A stretch of DNA of 64,000 nt, taken from an uncultured Microbulbifer sp. (GTDB taxonomy: Bacteria; Pseudomonadota; Gammaproteobacteria; Pseudomonadales; Cellvibrionaceae). The DNA lies in assembly GCF_947504145.1 (NCBI RefSeq), contig NZ_CANNGQ010000001.1, forward strand, positions 62,001 to 126,000. The letters run 5' to 3'. Of the stretch, positions 8,701-17,195 are shown piece by piece. The first letter of the stretch is position 1. Each line of letters opens with the position of its first letter. The notes under the pieces were generated by a model. That model was given only the letters and a program-made list of their open reading frames with translations. It did no database searches and was not told where the DNA came from. A program made the position numbers and the translations under genes.

Positions 8701-9051
8701 ATGCAGAATGACATCAGCGTGAACGATTATTTGCTGTCTGTGGATAACTGGATTGCCGGTGTCGGCAGCCAGTACTTCGAACCACTCACTAATGGCTGCA
8801 TGCTGTCGGAGGAAGTGGGCGAGGTAAACCGCCTGCTGTGCCGCCAGTACCGGGAGCAGCGCTACAAGGCCGGAGAGGAACCGGCAAATTTTCACCGTGC
8901 CCTCGCCGACGAACTATCGGACGTGATGTTCGTGCTCGCCTGTATCGCCAACGAGCAGGGCATCAACCTGGCAGAAGCCCTGGTGCGCAACCTGCAGAAA
9001 AAGAGCGCCCGCGATGCTAATCGCTACCGCCAGAGAGAGAGTAAGGAGTAA
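8701..9051 (+). CDS. MazG-like nucleotide pyrophosphohydrolase
   Basis: 116 residues. It shows the all-alpha NTP pyrophosphatase metal-binding pattern of the MazG/dUTPase-like superfamily: EEVGEVNRLL (ExxE) and later DELSDVMFVLACIANEQG (ExxD). Members hydrolyse (d)NTPs to monophosphate and pyrophosphate, either for house-cleaning or, in mobile elements, to change nucleotide pools during phage infection. The next gene begins 4 bp after the stop, so co-expression is very likely. Substrate cannot be told from sequence. Confidence 0.85.
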   Translation: MQNDISVNDYLLSVDNWIAGVGSQYFEPLTNGCMLSEEVGEVNRLLCRQYREQRYKAGEEPANFHRALADELSDVMFVLACIANEQGINLAEALVRNLQKKSARDANRYRQRESKE

Positions 9052-9055
9052 GCCT

Positions 9056-9628
9056 ATGCAGGTTAAGTCAAGTGCATGGCTGCCAGAGGCCCTGTTGTTC
9101 CGCAATATCGTGATTCGCGATGCAGTGGCAGCAGAGTACTACCGGAAGGGAGACGACTTGACCGTATTCGTTTATGCCCAAGCGGAAAACTGCCTGCTTA
9201 ATGGGTGTCACCCATTACAAGTGCGCTATGACGGCGAGCTGGTACTCGAACTGGTCTTTACCGGGGTGGACGCTTCCTTCCGCGGAGTGCCCACAGGAGA
9301 GCACCGCGACATGCCGGTTTTCGAGGACTTCTTTGAGGGCGAAGAGATACTGCTCTTCCCCTCAGTGATCAGTGAAGACACTCGGCCCCTGGGCTTGCCC
9401 TGGCAGCCCGACAGAAAGCCACAGCCATACCGAATGTATACCCAGTGCGGCTTCTTTGACGACGATGACGGCTACCGCAGCCCGCCCACGGCCAGCATCT
9501 ACTGTAAGGAGCAGTTCCACTATGTACATAAAGGCATGTCATTCCATGGCGACTTTCTCTGGGATATCCGTGCAGCCGCAGCCCATGCCTATATCGACCT
9601 TGCCCCTCCTCCAGCGGTAGCACGCTAA
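9056..9628 (+). CDS. Hypothetical protein downstream of MazG-like gene
   Basis: 190 residues from the ATG at 9056, which has AAGGAG 7 nt upstream; the frame also extends further upstream inside mazG but without a ribosome site. The content is mixed alpha/beta, with an acidic central stretch (FFEGEEILLF, FFDDDDGY). No signal peptide and no recognised domain. The tight spacing with the MazG-like gene suggests a shared task. Confidence 0.65.
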   Translation: MQVKSSAWLPEALLFRNIVIRDAVAAEYYRKGDDLTVFVYAQAENCLLNGCHPLQVRYDGELVLELVFTGVDASFRGVPTGEHRDMPVFEDFFEGEEILLFPSVISEDTRPLGLPWQPDRKPQPYRMYTQCGFFDDDDGYRSPPTASIYCKEQFHYVHKGMSFHGDFLWDIRAAAAHAYIDLAPPPAVAR

Positions 9629-9729
9629 CCGTTGATTATAGCGCCAGCTGACGCCTATATTGGGTTGACTGGCGGTAGCGTAATAAAACGCTCGATAAGA
9701 GCTTAAAAAACTAGAGAATAGGAAGCCGC

Positions 9730-11706
9730 ATGCCCCCAAGTGCCAACAGCCAGCAGCGCCCGCCTCTATTGACCAAATCGCGTTTTAAGCGCGCCCTGGA
9801 GTGCCCCACCAAGCTGTATTACGCCGAACAACCCGACTACGCCAACCAGAGCCTGGACGACGATTTTCTGGCGGAGTTGGCCAAGGGGGGCCATCAGGTC
9901 GGCGCACTGGCCAAATGTTATTTCCCCGGCGGGGAGGACCTGACAGGACTGTCACCGGACGAGGCGCTGATACGCACAATCGAGCTGCTGCAGCGGGATA
10001 CGGTCACCATTTTTGAAGCTGCAATCCGTCACGAACAGCTGATGATACAGGTCGACATACTGGTTAAGGATGGCGACCACTATGAGCTGATCGAGGTCAA
10101 GGCCAAGTCCTGGAGGCAGGACGATGGTAACTTCATGAAGAGAAAGGGCGATGGGGTCGTCAAGAAGGATGAACCCTATCTGTGCGACATCGCCTTTCAA
10201 CAGGTGGTACTGGAAAGAGCGCTGAAAACCGGCTTCATCGACTGTTACTTGATGCTGCCGAACAAACAGGCCCGCGCCGCAACCGATGGACTGAACAGCA
10301 AGTTCCGTGTGACTGCTGACCATCAGGTGATCGTGTCAGACAACCTTGGGGAGAGCGACCTAGCCCACGGCCTTCTGGCTAAGGTCGATGTGAATCAGTC
10401 GGTGGAATACATCCGTAAGAAAATGGAATTCCACGGCTATTTTTTTGACGACTATATCGCCATTGCGGCGGATGCCCTGCAAAAGGGCGAGCGCCTGAGA
10501 GGACAGATAAGTTCGACCTGCAAGACATGTGAGTTTCACTGTACCAGCGAAGAGGGGGATCATGGGCAGCAGAGTGGCTTCCGCGAATGCTGGAAGCAGG
10601 AGCTCGGCTGGCAGGACCAGGACTTCGAGGATCCCCTCGTGTTTGAAATTGCAGGCTTTACTAAGGTCGATGAGTTGGTGAACGCTAATAAGGTCAAATT
10701 GACCGACGTCGAAGAGTCCGATATCAACCCGAAGGGTGATGGAAAGCCGGGCCTATCCAGGAGTGAGCGACAGTGGCTGCAGGTCATGAAGGTACAACAG
10801 GGCGATTCCACCCCGGAAATCGATATCGATGGTCTGCGCAAGGAGATAGAGAGCTGGACTTACCCAATGCACTTTATCGACTTCGAAACGATCACTGCCG
10901 CTCTACCTTTCACCAGAGGCCGACGGCCCTATGAAGGCGTGGCCTTCCAGTTCTCGCACCATGTCTTAAATGCGGATGGCTCAGTGGAACATGCGGATCA
11001 GTTTCTCGATACCACCCCGGGGCATTTTCCGAGTTTCGACTTTATCCGAGCCCTGAAAGGGGCGCTCGAGGGCGACAGCGGAACTATCTTCCGCTATGCG
11101 GACCATGAGAATACCTTCCTCAATCTGATCCACAGGCAGCTTCAGGATAGTGACCTTCCGCAGGCTGAGGTTCAGGAGTTGTGTGGGTTCATTGAAAGCA
11201 TCTCTCGCTCGTCCAAGAAGAGTGAACGTCAATGGTGTGGCCCGCGGGATATGGTAGATATGCTGGAGCTGGTCAAGCGCTACGCCTACTACCCGGCCAC
11301 CAGGGGCTCCAATTCCATCAAGAATGTACTGCCGGCTGTATTGAACGATTCGATCTTCCTGCAGGAAAAATACGGCAAACCGATCTATGGTGCTGCAGGC
11401 GGCATCCCCAGTTCCAACTTCAGCGACTGGCAATGGATCCGGATGGTGAACGGCCAGGTTCAGGACCCGTACAAACTGCTGCCACCGATGTTTATAGACA
11501 TTCCCGAGAATATCGACGAGCTGCTGTCGGATAGCGACAGTTTGGCCAATGGCGGGGCTGCGCTCACGGCATATGCCAGGATTCAGTTTACCGAGATGAG
11601 TGAATACGAGCGCGAGCAGTTGCGAGGGGCTTTGTTGAAGTATTGTGAGCTGGATACTCTGGCTATGGTCATGATCTTTGAAGCCTGGCGGGATAAGCTG
11701 AATTAG
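9730..11706 (+). CDS. DUF2779 protein with N-terminal Cas4-like nuclease
   Basis: 658 residues. The N-terminal third has a PD-(D/E)xK nuclease signature: D109 followed by EVK at 122-124. It is bracketed by cysteines, C25 in ECPTKLYY and a later TCKTCEFHC cluster near residues 265-285, the layout of Cas4-type Fe-S exonucleases. The second half is the DUF2779 region, RNase H/DEDD exonuclease-like, with FIDFET near residue 384, RYADHENTFL near 455 and YCELDTLAM near the end. It therefore probably carries two nuclease activities on DNA. It sits upstream of the type I R-M locus, fitting a defence or DNA-processing role; the substrate is unknown. Confidence 0.82.
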   Translation: MPPSANSQQRPPLLTKSRFKRALECPTKLYYAEQPDYANQSLDDDFLAELAKGGHQVGALAKCYFPGGEDLTGLSPDEALIRTIELLQRDTVTIFEAAIRHEQLMIQVDILVKDGDHYELIEVKAKSWRQDDGNFMKRKGDGVVKKDEPYLCDIAFQQVVLERALKTGFIDCYLMLPNKQARAATDGLNSKFRVTADHQVIVSDNLGESDLAHGLLAKVDVNQSVEYIRKKMEFHGYFFDDYIAIAADALQKGERLRGQISSTCKTCEFHCTSEEGDHGQQSGFRECWKQELGWQDQDFEDPLVFEIAGFTKVDELVNANKVKLTDVEESDINPKGDGKPGLSRSERQWLQVMKVQQGDSTPEIDIDGLRKEIESWTYPMHFIDFETITAALPFTRGRRPYEGVAFQFSHHVLNADGSVEHADQFLDTTPGHFPSFDFIRALKGALEGDSGTIFRYADHENTFLNLIHRQLQDSDLPQAEVQELCGFIESISRSSKKSERQWCGPRDMVDMLELVKRYAYYPATRGSNSIKNVLPAVLNDSIFLQEKYGKPIYGAAGGIPSSNFSDWQWIRMVNGQVQDPYKLLPPMFIDIPENIDELLSDSDSLANGGAALTAYARIQFTEMSEYEREQLRGALLKYCELDTLAMVMIFEAWRDKLN

Positions 11707-11907
11707 CGCCTAATCCACCATGCTGCTATCGCACAGCGTGAGATGGGATGATAAGCCGGTGGAGAAGGGGGACTGTCGGGGTCGTTGAATGTAAGGGAGG
11801 CTGGCAGAACCTAATTTGCACGCGGTGGCAGAGTGCAAACCCAGGGGCAACCTAAATTCACGGGGCGGGGAGTTAAACTATAGGAAATTATCTTTATGGA
11901 GATCCCC

Positions 11908-12249
11908 ATGAACACTATTCGACCAGCCATCAAGAAATTCGTCATCGTAGATCAAGCAGCTGCGGAGGACCGTGCAAAGAATAGGCACTTCCGAGACTGC
12001 AAAAAACTCGGAGTACCGCTCATCTCTGTTACGAAATCCGGCAAAGGGGCACGGGTCGAGGCCGACCTGGTTACTATGTCTCGCGCGATTGTGGAATGTG
12101 ACAGCGAGCGGGTGCATCAGTTGATGTCTCAATATCAGTCCGGTAAAGGGTATACGAGCGGTAGCGAACACCTGCAATCGGCATTGCTGAGTGAACAGTC
12201 TGCACTCGAGCTTGCTGAGAAGCTCTATGATGTGCTGACCGTCGCATAA
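11908..12249 (+). CDS. Hypothetical protein
   Basis: 113 residues from the ATG at 11908, which has GGAG 6 nt upstream; an ATG at 11896 is also in frame. The composition is basic N-terminally (AAAEDRAKNRHFRDCKKLG) and helical C-terminally (SEQSALELAEKLYDVL). No domain recognised. It lies alone between the DUF2779 gene and the hsd locus. Confidence 0.6.
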   Translation: MNTIRPAIKKFVIVDQAAAEDRAKNRHFRDCKKLGVPLISVTKSGKGARVEADLVTMSRAIVECDSERVHQLMSQYQSGKGYTSGSEHLQSALLSEQSALELAEKLYDVLTVA

Positions 12250-12593
12250 CGTCGATATGGTCACTGTGTTTGGGCGCCAGGTGATTTTGCCCCTGGCATC
12301 CGGCGACCACGTTTCCCTCCCCAGCATCCCCCCTGCGACGAGCTGAGGTAAGCAGTAACTCTACTTGCTCGTCCGCTTACTCCCCGTCTGTCGCTGTCAC
12401 AGCGAAAGCCAAGCAACCACGTGACGCCTCGTGTGATGCCGGTCAGACCGCGGTCTTATAGAGACATACCCCGCCAAATCCGGCAAAATCGAAGCCATTC
12501 AAACCTGTTTTCGAGCTGTCGAATTATTGTTCGATTTCGCTCTGGCCCCCCGCTATGTCTGGGCCGCAAATACACTGATAGGAAGGCGACGAG
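12250..12593. other. Gene-free stretch upstream of hsdM
   Basis: 344 bp without a convincing gene; it must contain the promoter of the hsd locus. I see no strong -35/-10 pair. AGGAAGG just before hsdM is its ribosome site. Confidence 0.5.
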
Positions 12594-14189
12594 ATGGCCC
12601 GCACAACGGCTAACAAACCGAAAAACCAGAAATCCTTTGAGCAAACCCTGTGGGAAACCGCCGATAAACTGCGCGGCAGCGTGGAGTCCTCCGAATACAA
12701 GCACGTGGTGCTGTCCCTGATCTTCCTCAAATTCATCAGCGATAAATTCGAGCAGCGCAAGCGTGAGCTGGTTGCCGAGGGTCAGGGTGACTACGTGGAC
12801 ATGGTGGAGTTCTACACCATGAAGAACGTCTTCTACCTGCCAGCAGAAAGCCGCTGGGACTACATCTCCCAGCACGCCAAGCAGGACGATATCGCCATTA
12901 AAATCGACACTGCCCTGTATACAGTGGAAAAGAACAACAAGGCACTCAAGGGTGCGTTGCCGGATAACTACTTCTCCCGCCTGGGGCTGGATGCCAGCAA
13001 ACTGTCGGCGCTGATCGACTCCATCAACAATATCGACACGGTGGTGGAGCAGGAAGGCGGTGCGGCGAGCGAGGTGGATATCGTAGGCCGCGTGTACGAA
13101 TACTTCCTCGGCAACTTCGCGGCCACAGAGGGCAAGGGCGGCGGCGAGTTCTATACCCCCAAGTGCGTGGTCAACCTACTGGCGGAAATGATCGAGCCCT
13201 ACCATGGCAAGATCTACGACCCCTGCTGTGGCAGTGGCGGCATGTTCGTGCAGTCCGTGAAGTTTGTGGAGAACCACCAGGGCAACAAGAAAGACATCTC
13301 CATCTACGGCCAGGAGCAGACCAGCACCACCTACAAGCTGGCGAAGATGAACCTGGCCATCCGCGGTATCAGTACCAACCTGGGCGAGGTGCCCGCCGAC
13401 ACCTTCTTCAAAGATCAGCACCCGGACCTCAAGGCCGACTTCATCATGGCCAACCCACCGTTCAACCTGAAGGAGTGGCGCGGCTCCGATGAGCTCACCG
13501 ACGATCCCCGCTGGTCCGGTTACGAGGTGCCGCCTACAGGCAATGCCAACTACGGCTGGATCCTGCACATGATCAGCAAGCTCAGCGAGAATGGCATCGC
13601 TGGCTTTGTACTGGCCAATGGTTCCATGAGCACCACCACCAAGGGTGAAGGGGAAATCCGCAGGAAGATCATCGAAAACGATCTGGTGGACTGCATGATT
13701 GCGTTGCCTGGCCAGCTGTTCTACACCACCCAGATCCCGGTTTGCTTGTGGTTTATCACCAAAAACAAGAAAGCCGCAGTTATCCCCGGGCACGAAGGCA
13801 GCAACCATCGCAACCGTGAAGGCGAAACGCTGTTTATCGACGCGCGCAATATGGGCAGCATGATCAGTCGTATTCACAAGGAACTGGCTGTGGACGATAT
13901 CGCCGAGATTGCTCGCACCTACCACGCCTGGCGCGGCGAAGCCAAAGATGGCGGGTATCAGGATATTCCCGGTTTTTGCAGGGTCGCCACCGTTGACGAC
14001 ATTAAAACCAACGACTATGTGCTGACCCCTGGGCGTTATGTGGGCACCGCCGAAGTGGAAGAAGATGATGAACTGTTTGAAGAAAAGATGCGTGAACTGA
14101 CGCAAACACTGTACCGGCAGATGGCGATGGCCGAGCAGCTGGATGCGGTGATCAAGCAGAATCTGGCGGGGTTGGGCTATGGAAAGTGA
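12594..14189 (+). CDS. hsdM: Type I restriction-modification system methyltransferase subunit
   Basis: 531 residues. HsdM binds SAM and methylates adenine in the bipartite target chosen by HsdS. Seen: N-terminal HsdM_N helical domain, SAM motif DPCCGSGGMF near residues 207-216, and catalytic motif IV NPPF near 285. It is close to the usual length of the family. It overlaps hsdS by 11 bp, as expected for subunits made in fixed ratio. The C-terminal end contains a coiled-coil-like MRELTQTLYRQMAMAEQLD segment for contact with HsdS. Confidence 0.97.
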   Translation: MARTTANKPKNQKSFEQTLWETADKLRGSVESSEYKHVVLSLIFLKFISDKFEQRKRELVAEGQGDYVDMVEFYTMKNVFYLPAESRWDYISQHAKQDDIAIKIDTALYTVEKNNKALKGALPDNYFSRLGLDASKLSALIDSINNIDTVVEQEGGAASEVDIVGRVYEYFLGNFAATEGKGGGEFYTPKCVVNLLAEMIEPYHGKIYDPCCGSGGMFVQSVKFVENHQGNKKDISIYGQEQTSTTYKLAKMNLAIRGISTNLGEVPADTFFKDQHPDLKADFIMANPPFNLKEWRGSDELTDDPRWSGYEVPPTGNANYGWILHMISKLSENGIAGFVLANGSMSTTTKGEGEIRRKIIENDLVDCMIALPGQLFYTTQIPVCLWFITKNKKAAVIPGHEGSNHRNREGETLFIDARNMGSMISRIHKELAVDDIAEIARTYHAWRGEAKDGGYQDIPGFCRVATVDDIKTNDYVLTPGRYVGTAEVEEDDELFEEKMRELTQTLYRQMAMAEQLDAVIKQNLAGLGYGK

Positions 14190-15564
14190 GTGGCAGGAAC
14201 TCCGGCTGGGTGATGTCGTCGAGTTCGTAGCTGATAACCGAGGCAAGAACCCTAAGGCATATGCTGAAACTGGGATACCAGTTATAGATAACTATTTGAT
14301 CACTAGTGATTGGCGAATCAACATAAATAATGTTCGTAGATTTATTGATGAGGATACATACAACTCGTTTATCAGAAAGCATATTAAAGAAGATGATGTG
14401 CTAGTTACGCTGGTCGGCAACGGATATGGTCAAGTCGGCATTACCCCAAGTTGTAGGTGTGTAATAATTCAGAACACAATTGGGTTGCGTTGTACTGAAG
14501 AACACGACAATAAATACCTTTATTACCTGCTTAAGTTGAATCGCCCATCCCTGATGAACCTAAATATTGGCGCTGCACAGCCAAGTATAAAAGTGGGCAA
14601 TTTATTGAATTTAGTTTTTCCGTTTCCTCCGCTAGGAGAGCAGAAAGCTATTTCCAAAATACTTGCAGCTCTCGATGACAAAATCGAGCTCAATCGCCAA
14701 ATCAATTCCACCCTGGAGTCCATGGCCCAGGCGCTGTTTAAAAGCTGGTTTGTGGATTTTGACCCGGTCATCGACAACACCTTGGCCGCCGGCAATCCGA
14801 TCCCGGATGCCCTGGAAGCCAGGGCGCGCACTAGGCAAGAAATACACACCGGCGCCAAAGCCTCCACGCAAAATCTGCCGGCCGAGATTCAGCGGCTGTT
14901 TCCCAGTAGTTTTGTATTTACTGAAGAAATGGGCTGGATTCCGGAAGGGTGGGAAGTTAGCACCATCGGTACTGTAGTGGAGACGACGGGCGGAGGAACA
15001 CCCAGTACAAAAAATCCAGCTTTTTGGGAGGGAGGGGAACATCCTTTCTGTACCCCTAAAGATATGTCTCAATTATCGTCTTGGATGTTGACGGATACTG
15101 ATCGCCACCTCACTGACGTTGGTGTGCGCAAAATTTCTTCCGGCCAGTTGCCGGCTGGAAGCGTACTAATGTCTTCCCGTGCTCCGATAGGATACCTTGC
15201 GATTAGTAATGCCCCTATTTCTGTGAACCAAGGGGTGATTGCCATGCTGCCAAATTCAGTCTTTGGCCCTTTGTATCTGCTCAACTGGACGAAATCCAAT
15301 ATGGGGTATGTTACCGACAGGGCTAATGGGAGCACGTTTTTGGAAATCAGTAAAAAGAACTTCAAGCCAATTCCGTTCCTAGTTCCCAATGGTGAGGCCG
15401 TATCCGCTTTTAATGAACAGGCAGTCGTCATCCAGTCAAGAATGCTTTTGTTGACTGAGCAGATATCTGGGCTGACCAAATTACGGGATTCTCTACTTCC
15501 TAAGTTGCTCTCTGGTCAAATTGAAATCTCCGAAGCTGAGCATCAACTAGCCAATACGATCTGA
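14179..15564 (+). CDS. hsdS: Type I restriction-modification system specificity subunit
   Basis: 461 residues with the classic arrangement: target recognition domain 1 (about 1-150), central conserved helices (LGEQKAISKILAALDDKIEL), TRD2 (about 255-410, starting GWIPEGWEVSTIG), and C-terminal conserved helices (LTKLRDSLLPKLLSGQIEI). HsdS determines the DNA site for both methylation and cleavage. The two TRD-coding stretches are visibly more AT-rich than the spacer between them, consistent with TRD exchange. The stop is followed by a truncated gene, not directly by hsdR. Confidence 0.96.
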   Translation: MESEWQELRLGDVVEFVADNRGKNPKAYAETGIPVIDNYLITSDWRININNVRRFIDEDTYNSFIRKHIKEDDVLVTLVGNGYGQVGITPSCRCVIIQNTIGLRCTEEHDNKYLYYLLKLNRPSLMNLNIGAAQPSIKVGNLLNLVFPFPPLGEQKAISKILAALDDKIELNRQINSTLESMAQALFKSWFVDFDPVIDNTLAAGNPIPDALEARARTRQEIHTGAKASTQNLPAEIQRLFPSSFVFTEEMGWIPEGWEVSTIGTVVETTGGGTPSTKNPAFWEGGEHPFCTPKDMSQLSSWMLTDTDRHLTDVGVRKISSGQLPAGSVLMSSRAPIGYLAISNAPISVNQGVIAMLPNSVFGPLYLLNWTKSNMGYVTDRANGSTFLEISKKNFKPIPFLVPNGEAVSAFNEQAVVIQSRMLLLTEQISGLTKLRDSLLPKLLSGQIEISEAEHQLANTI

Positions 15565-15608
15565 GCCCATGACAAGGTCCTCGGAAGAAAAAACAGGAGC
15601 TGCAGTTC

Positions 15609-15956
15609 GTGATTGAAATCAGCGGTCCCGAAGATATTGCGGCCCTGAAAGAAAGCTCGGATGTCGGATGTAAGCTGGCGAAGGGCCGCGACGGCAAGGG
15701 GGCCTGCCCGAAAGGCCTCTGGGATACCTACAGCGCCTTTGCCAATACCCAAGACGGCGATATTTTTTGGGGGCTAGAGGAGGATAAACATGGGAAGTTT
15801 TCCCTGGTGGGTATACAAGATACCGGCAAAGTCATCGACGAGATTTGGAGCAGCGTCAACGACAGCACGCTGTTGAGCGCCAATGTTTCGCTCGATGGCT
15901 CCACCCGCTGTATCAAACACGCATTTTTTGATTCGAACAATAACTGGTCGAAGTAA
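15609..15956 (+). CDS. Truncated AlbA_2 (Schlafen-like) domain protein
   Basis: 115 residues from a GTG with AGGAG 8 nt upstream. The sequence ALKESSDVGCKLAKGRDGKG and WDTYSAFANTQDGDIFWGL is the start of an AlbA_2 domain. Such proteins often sit between hsdS and hsdR in type I loci, and full versions are usually 400 residues or more with a C-terminal helix-turn-helix. Here the frame ends after NNWSK and a new cassette starts 10 bp later, so this looks like a 5' remnant left by insertion. A trimmed but functional form cannot be excluded. Confidence 0.78.
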   Translation: MIEISGPEDIAALKESSDVGCKLAKGRDGKGACPKGLWDTYSAFANTQDGDIFWGLEEDKHGKFSLVGIQDTGKVIDEIWSSVNDSTLLSANVSLDGSTRCIKHAFFDSNNNWSK

Positions 15957-15965
15957 GTTAGCCAG

Positions 15966-17195
15966 ATGAATAAATTAAGTAGTACCCGACGACTGCAGAT
16001 CGCCGTCGTGGGATCGGCCAGCAATCAGCTGAGCGAGGTGCAGCGGACGCTTGCTTTTCACGTGGGTAAGTTGGTGATCGACAATGATTGCCGGCTGATC
16101 AACGGCGGCATGGGCGGGGTAATGGAGCAGGCGGCATGCGGCGCGCGGAGTTCGACCCGGCACCAGCCCGGCGACGTGATTGGCATACTGCCTTCCTATG
16201 ACAAGGCCGAAGCCAATCCCTACGTCGATATCGTATTGCCTACTGGGTTGGGTGTCGCGCGTAATACAGTGCTGATGGCGGCCTGCGATGCTGTTATCGC
16301 TCTGGATGGCGGTTCCGGTACTTTGTCTGAGATCGCACTGGCCTGGCAGATGCGAAAGCCCATTGCCTGTGTGGGCGGCGAGGGCTGGCATACTCGTCTG
16401 CAAACATTAATGCTGGACGAACGCCGCGATGATGCCATAGCCGTATGCCCCGATATGGAGGCTTTGGCGGGGTTTCTATGGCAATTGCGAGGCCAGAATT
16501 TACCGGGTTACGACGGCATAGCGGCCAGCTCCGTTTGCCAGTCCGAACTGCGTGCCTACCTGCAATCCACCTTTACCGACAACTCAGCCAGTGGCGAGCT
16601 GGACTTTCTGGGGCGAGGCTCTGAAGGCACGGTGTTCCGAAGTGGCCAGCGCATCTACAAGCTGTTCCACCGCAGCGATTTCACCATGCTGTTGTTTACT
16701 CACCTGAGTGGCATCGCACAGACTCTGGCGCCGCTCCCCGAGGAATCCGCTCCGATACCGCTGTACGAAGTACACCGGGGTGACTACCTGGTTGTCCATT
16801 ACCCGGACTTTGCCTCACAACCCTACACAGGCGGTCAGACTCAGCAGATGGTGGAATTCCTGCGCGCTATGCGTACCGCCGGCTGTTGTCTTAGCAATGT
16901 GAAGGCGGAAAACTTCCGTTGCACTTACGACAGCCGGCTGGTGTTTATCGATATTGGCCGCGACCTAATGCCGTATAGCGATGCGCTCTTTCTGAGCATG
17001 TGCAAGCGTGCCTTCCTTACTGTCTATTACAGCGCACACGCTGATTTCAAGCGTATGTGTCGCTACACCAATGACCACGATGACTTTGACGGTATTGCCG
17101 CCTGCGATGGTGTTGCGCACAGCGCATCAGACCTGGCTAACCAGTTTGATCAGTTTTACGCAGAGGTAACCCGTGCTGACGCAGTACCTGGATGA
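15966..17195 (+). CDS. LOG/SLOG (TIGR00725-like) domain fused to a kinase-like domain
   Basis: 409 residues. Residues 1-185 are a Rossmann-like LOG domain with GGMGGVME (47-54), R99 and the GGSGTLSE motif (115-122). This is the active-site pattern of phosphoribohydrolases that cut the N-glycosidic bond of nucleoside monophosphates. Residues 212-409 look like a protein/small-molecule kinase fold: Gly-loop GRGSEGTVFR (216-225), K232 in YKLF, catalytic loop NVKAEN (311-316) and DIG (329-331). The catalytic-loop Asp is Asn311, so phosphotransfer may be lost or altered. First gene of a five-gene overlapping cassette; it overlaps the next gene by 23 bp. Confidence 0.8.
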   Translation: MNKLSSTRRLQIAVVGSASNQLSEVQRTLAFHVGKLVIDNDCRLINGGMGGVMEQAACGARSSTRHQPGDVIGILPSYDKAEANPYVDIVLPTGLGVARNTVLMAACDAVIALDGGSGTLSEIALAWQMRKPIACVGGEGWHTRLQTLMLDERRDDAIAVCPDMEALAGFLWQLRGQNLPGYDGIAASSVCQSELRAYLQSTFTDNSASGELDFLGRGSEGTVFRSGQRIYKLFHRSDFTMLLFTHLSGIAQTLAPLPEESAPIPLYEVHRGDYLVVHYPDFASQPYTGGQTQQMVEFLRAMRTAGCCLSNVKAENFRCTYDSRLVFIDIGRDLMPYSDALFLSMCKRAFLTVYYSAHADFKRMCRYTNDHDDFDGIAACDGVAHSASDLANQFDQFYAEVTRADAVPG

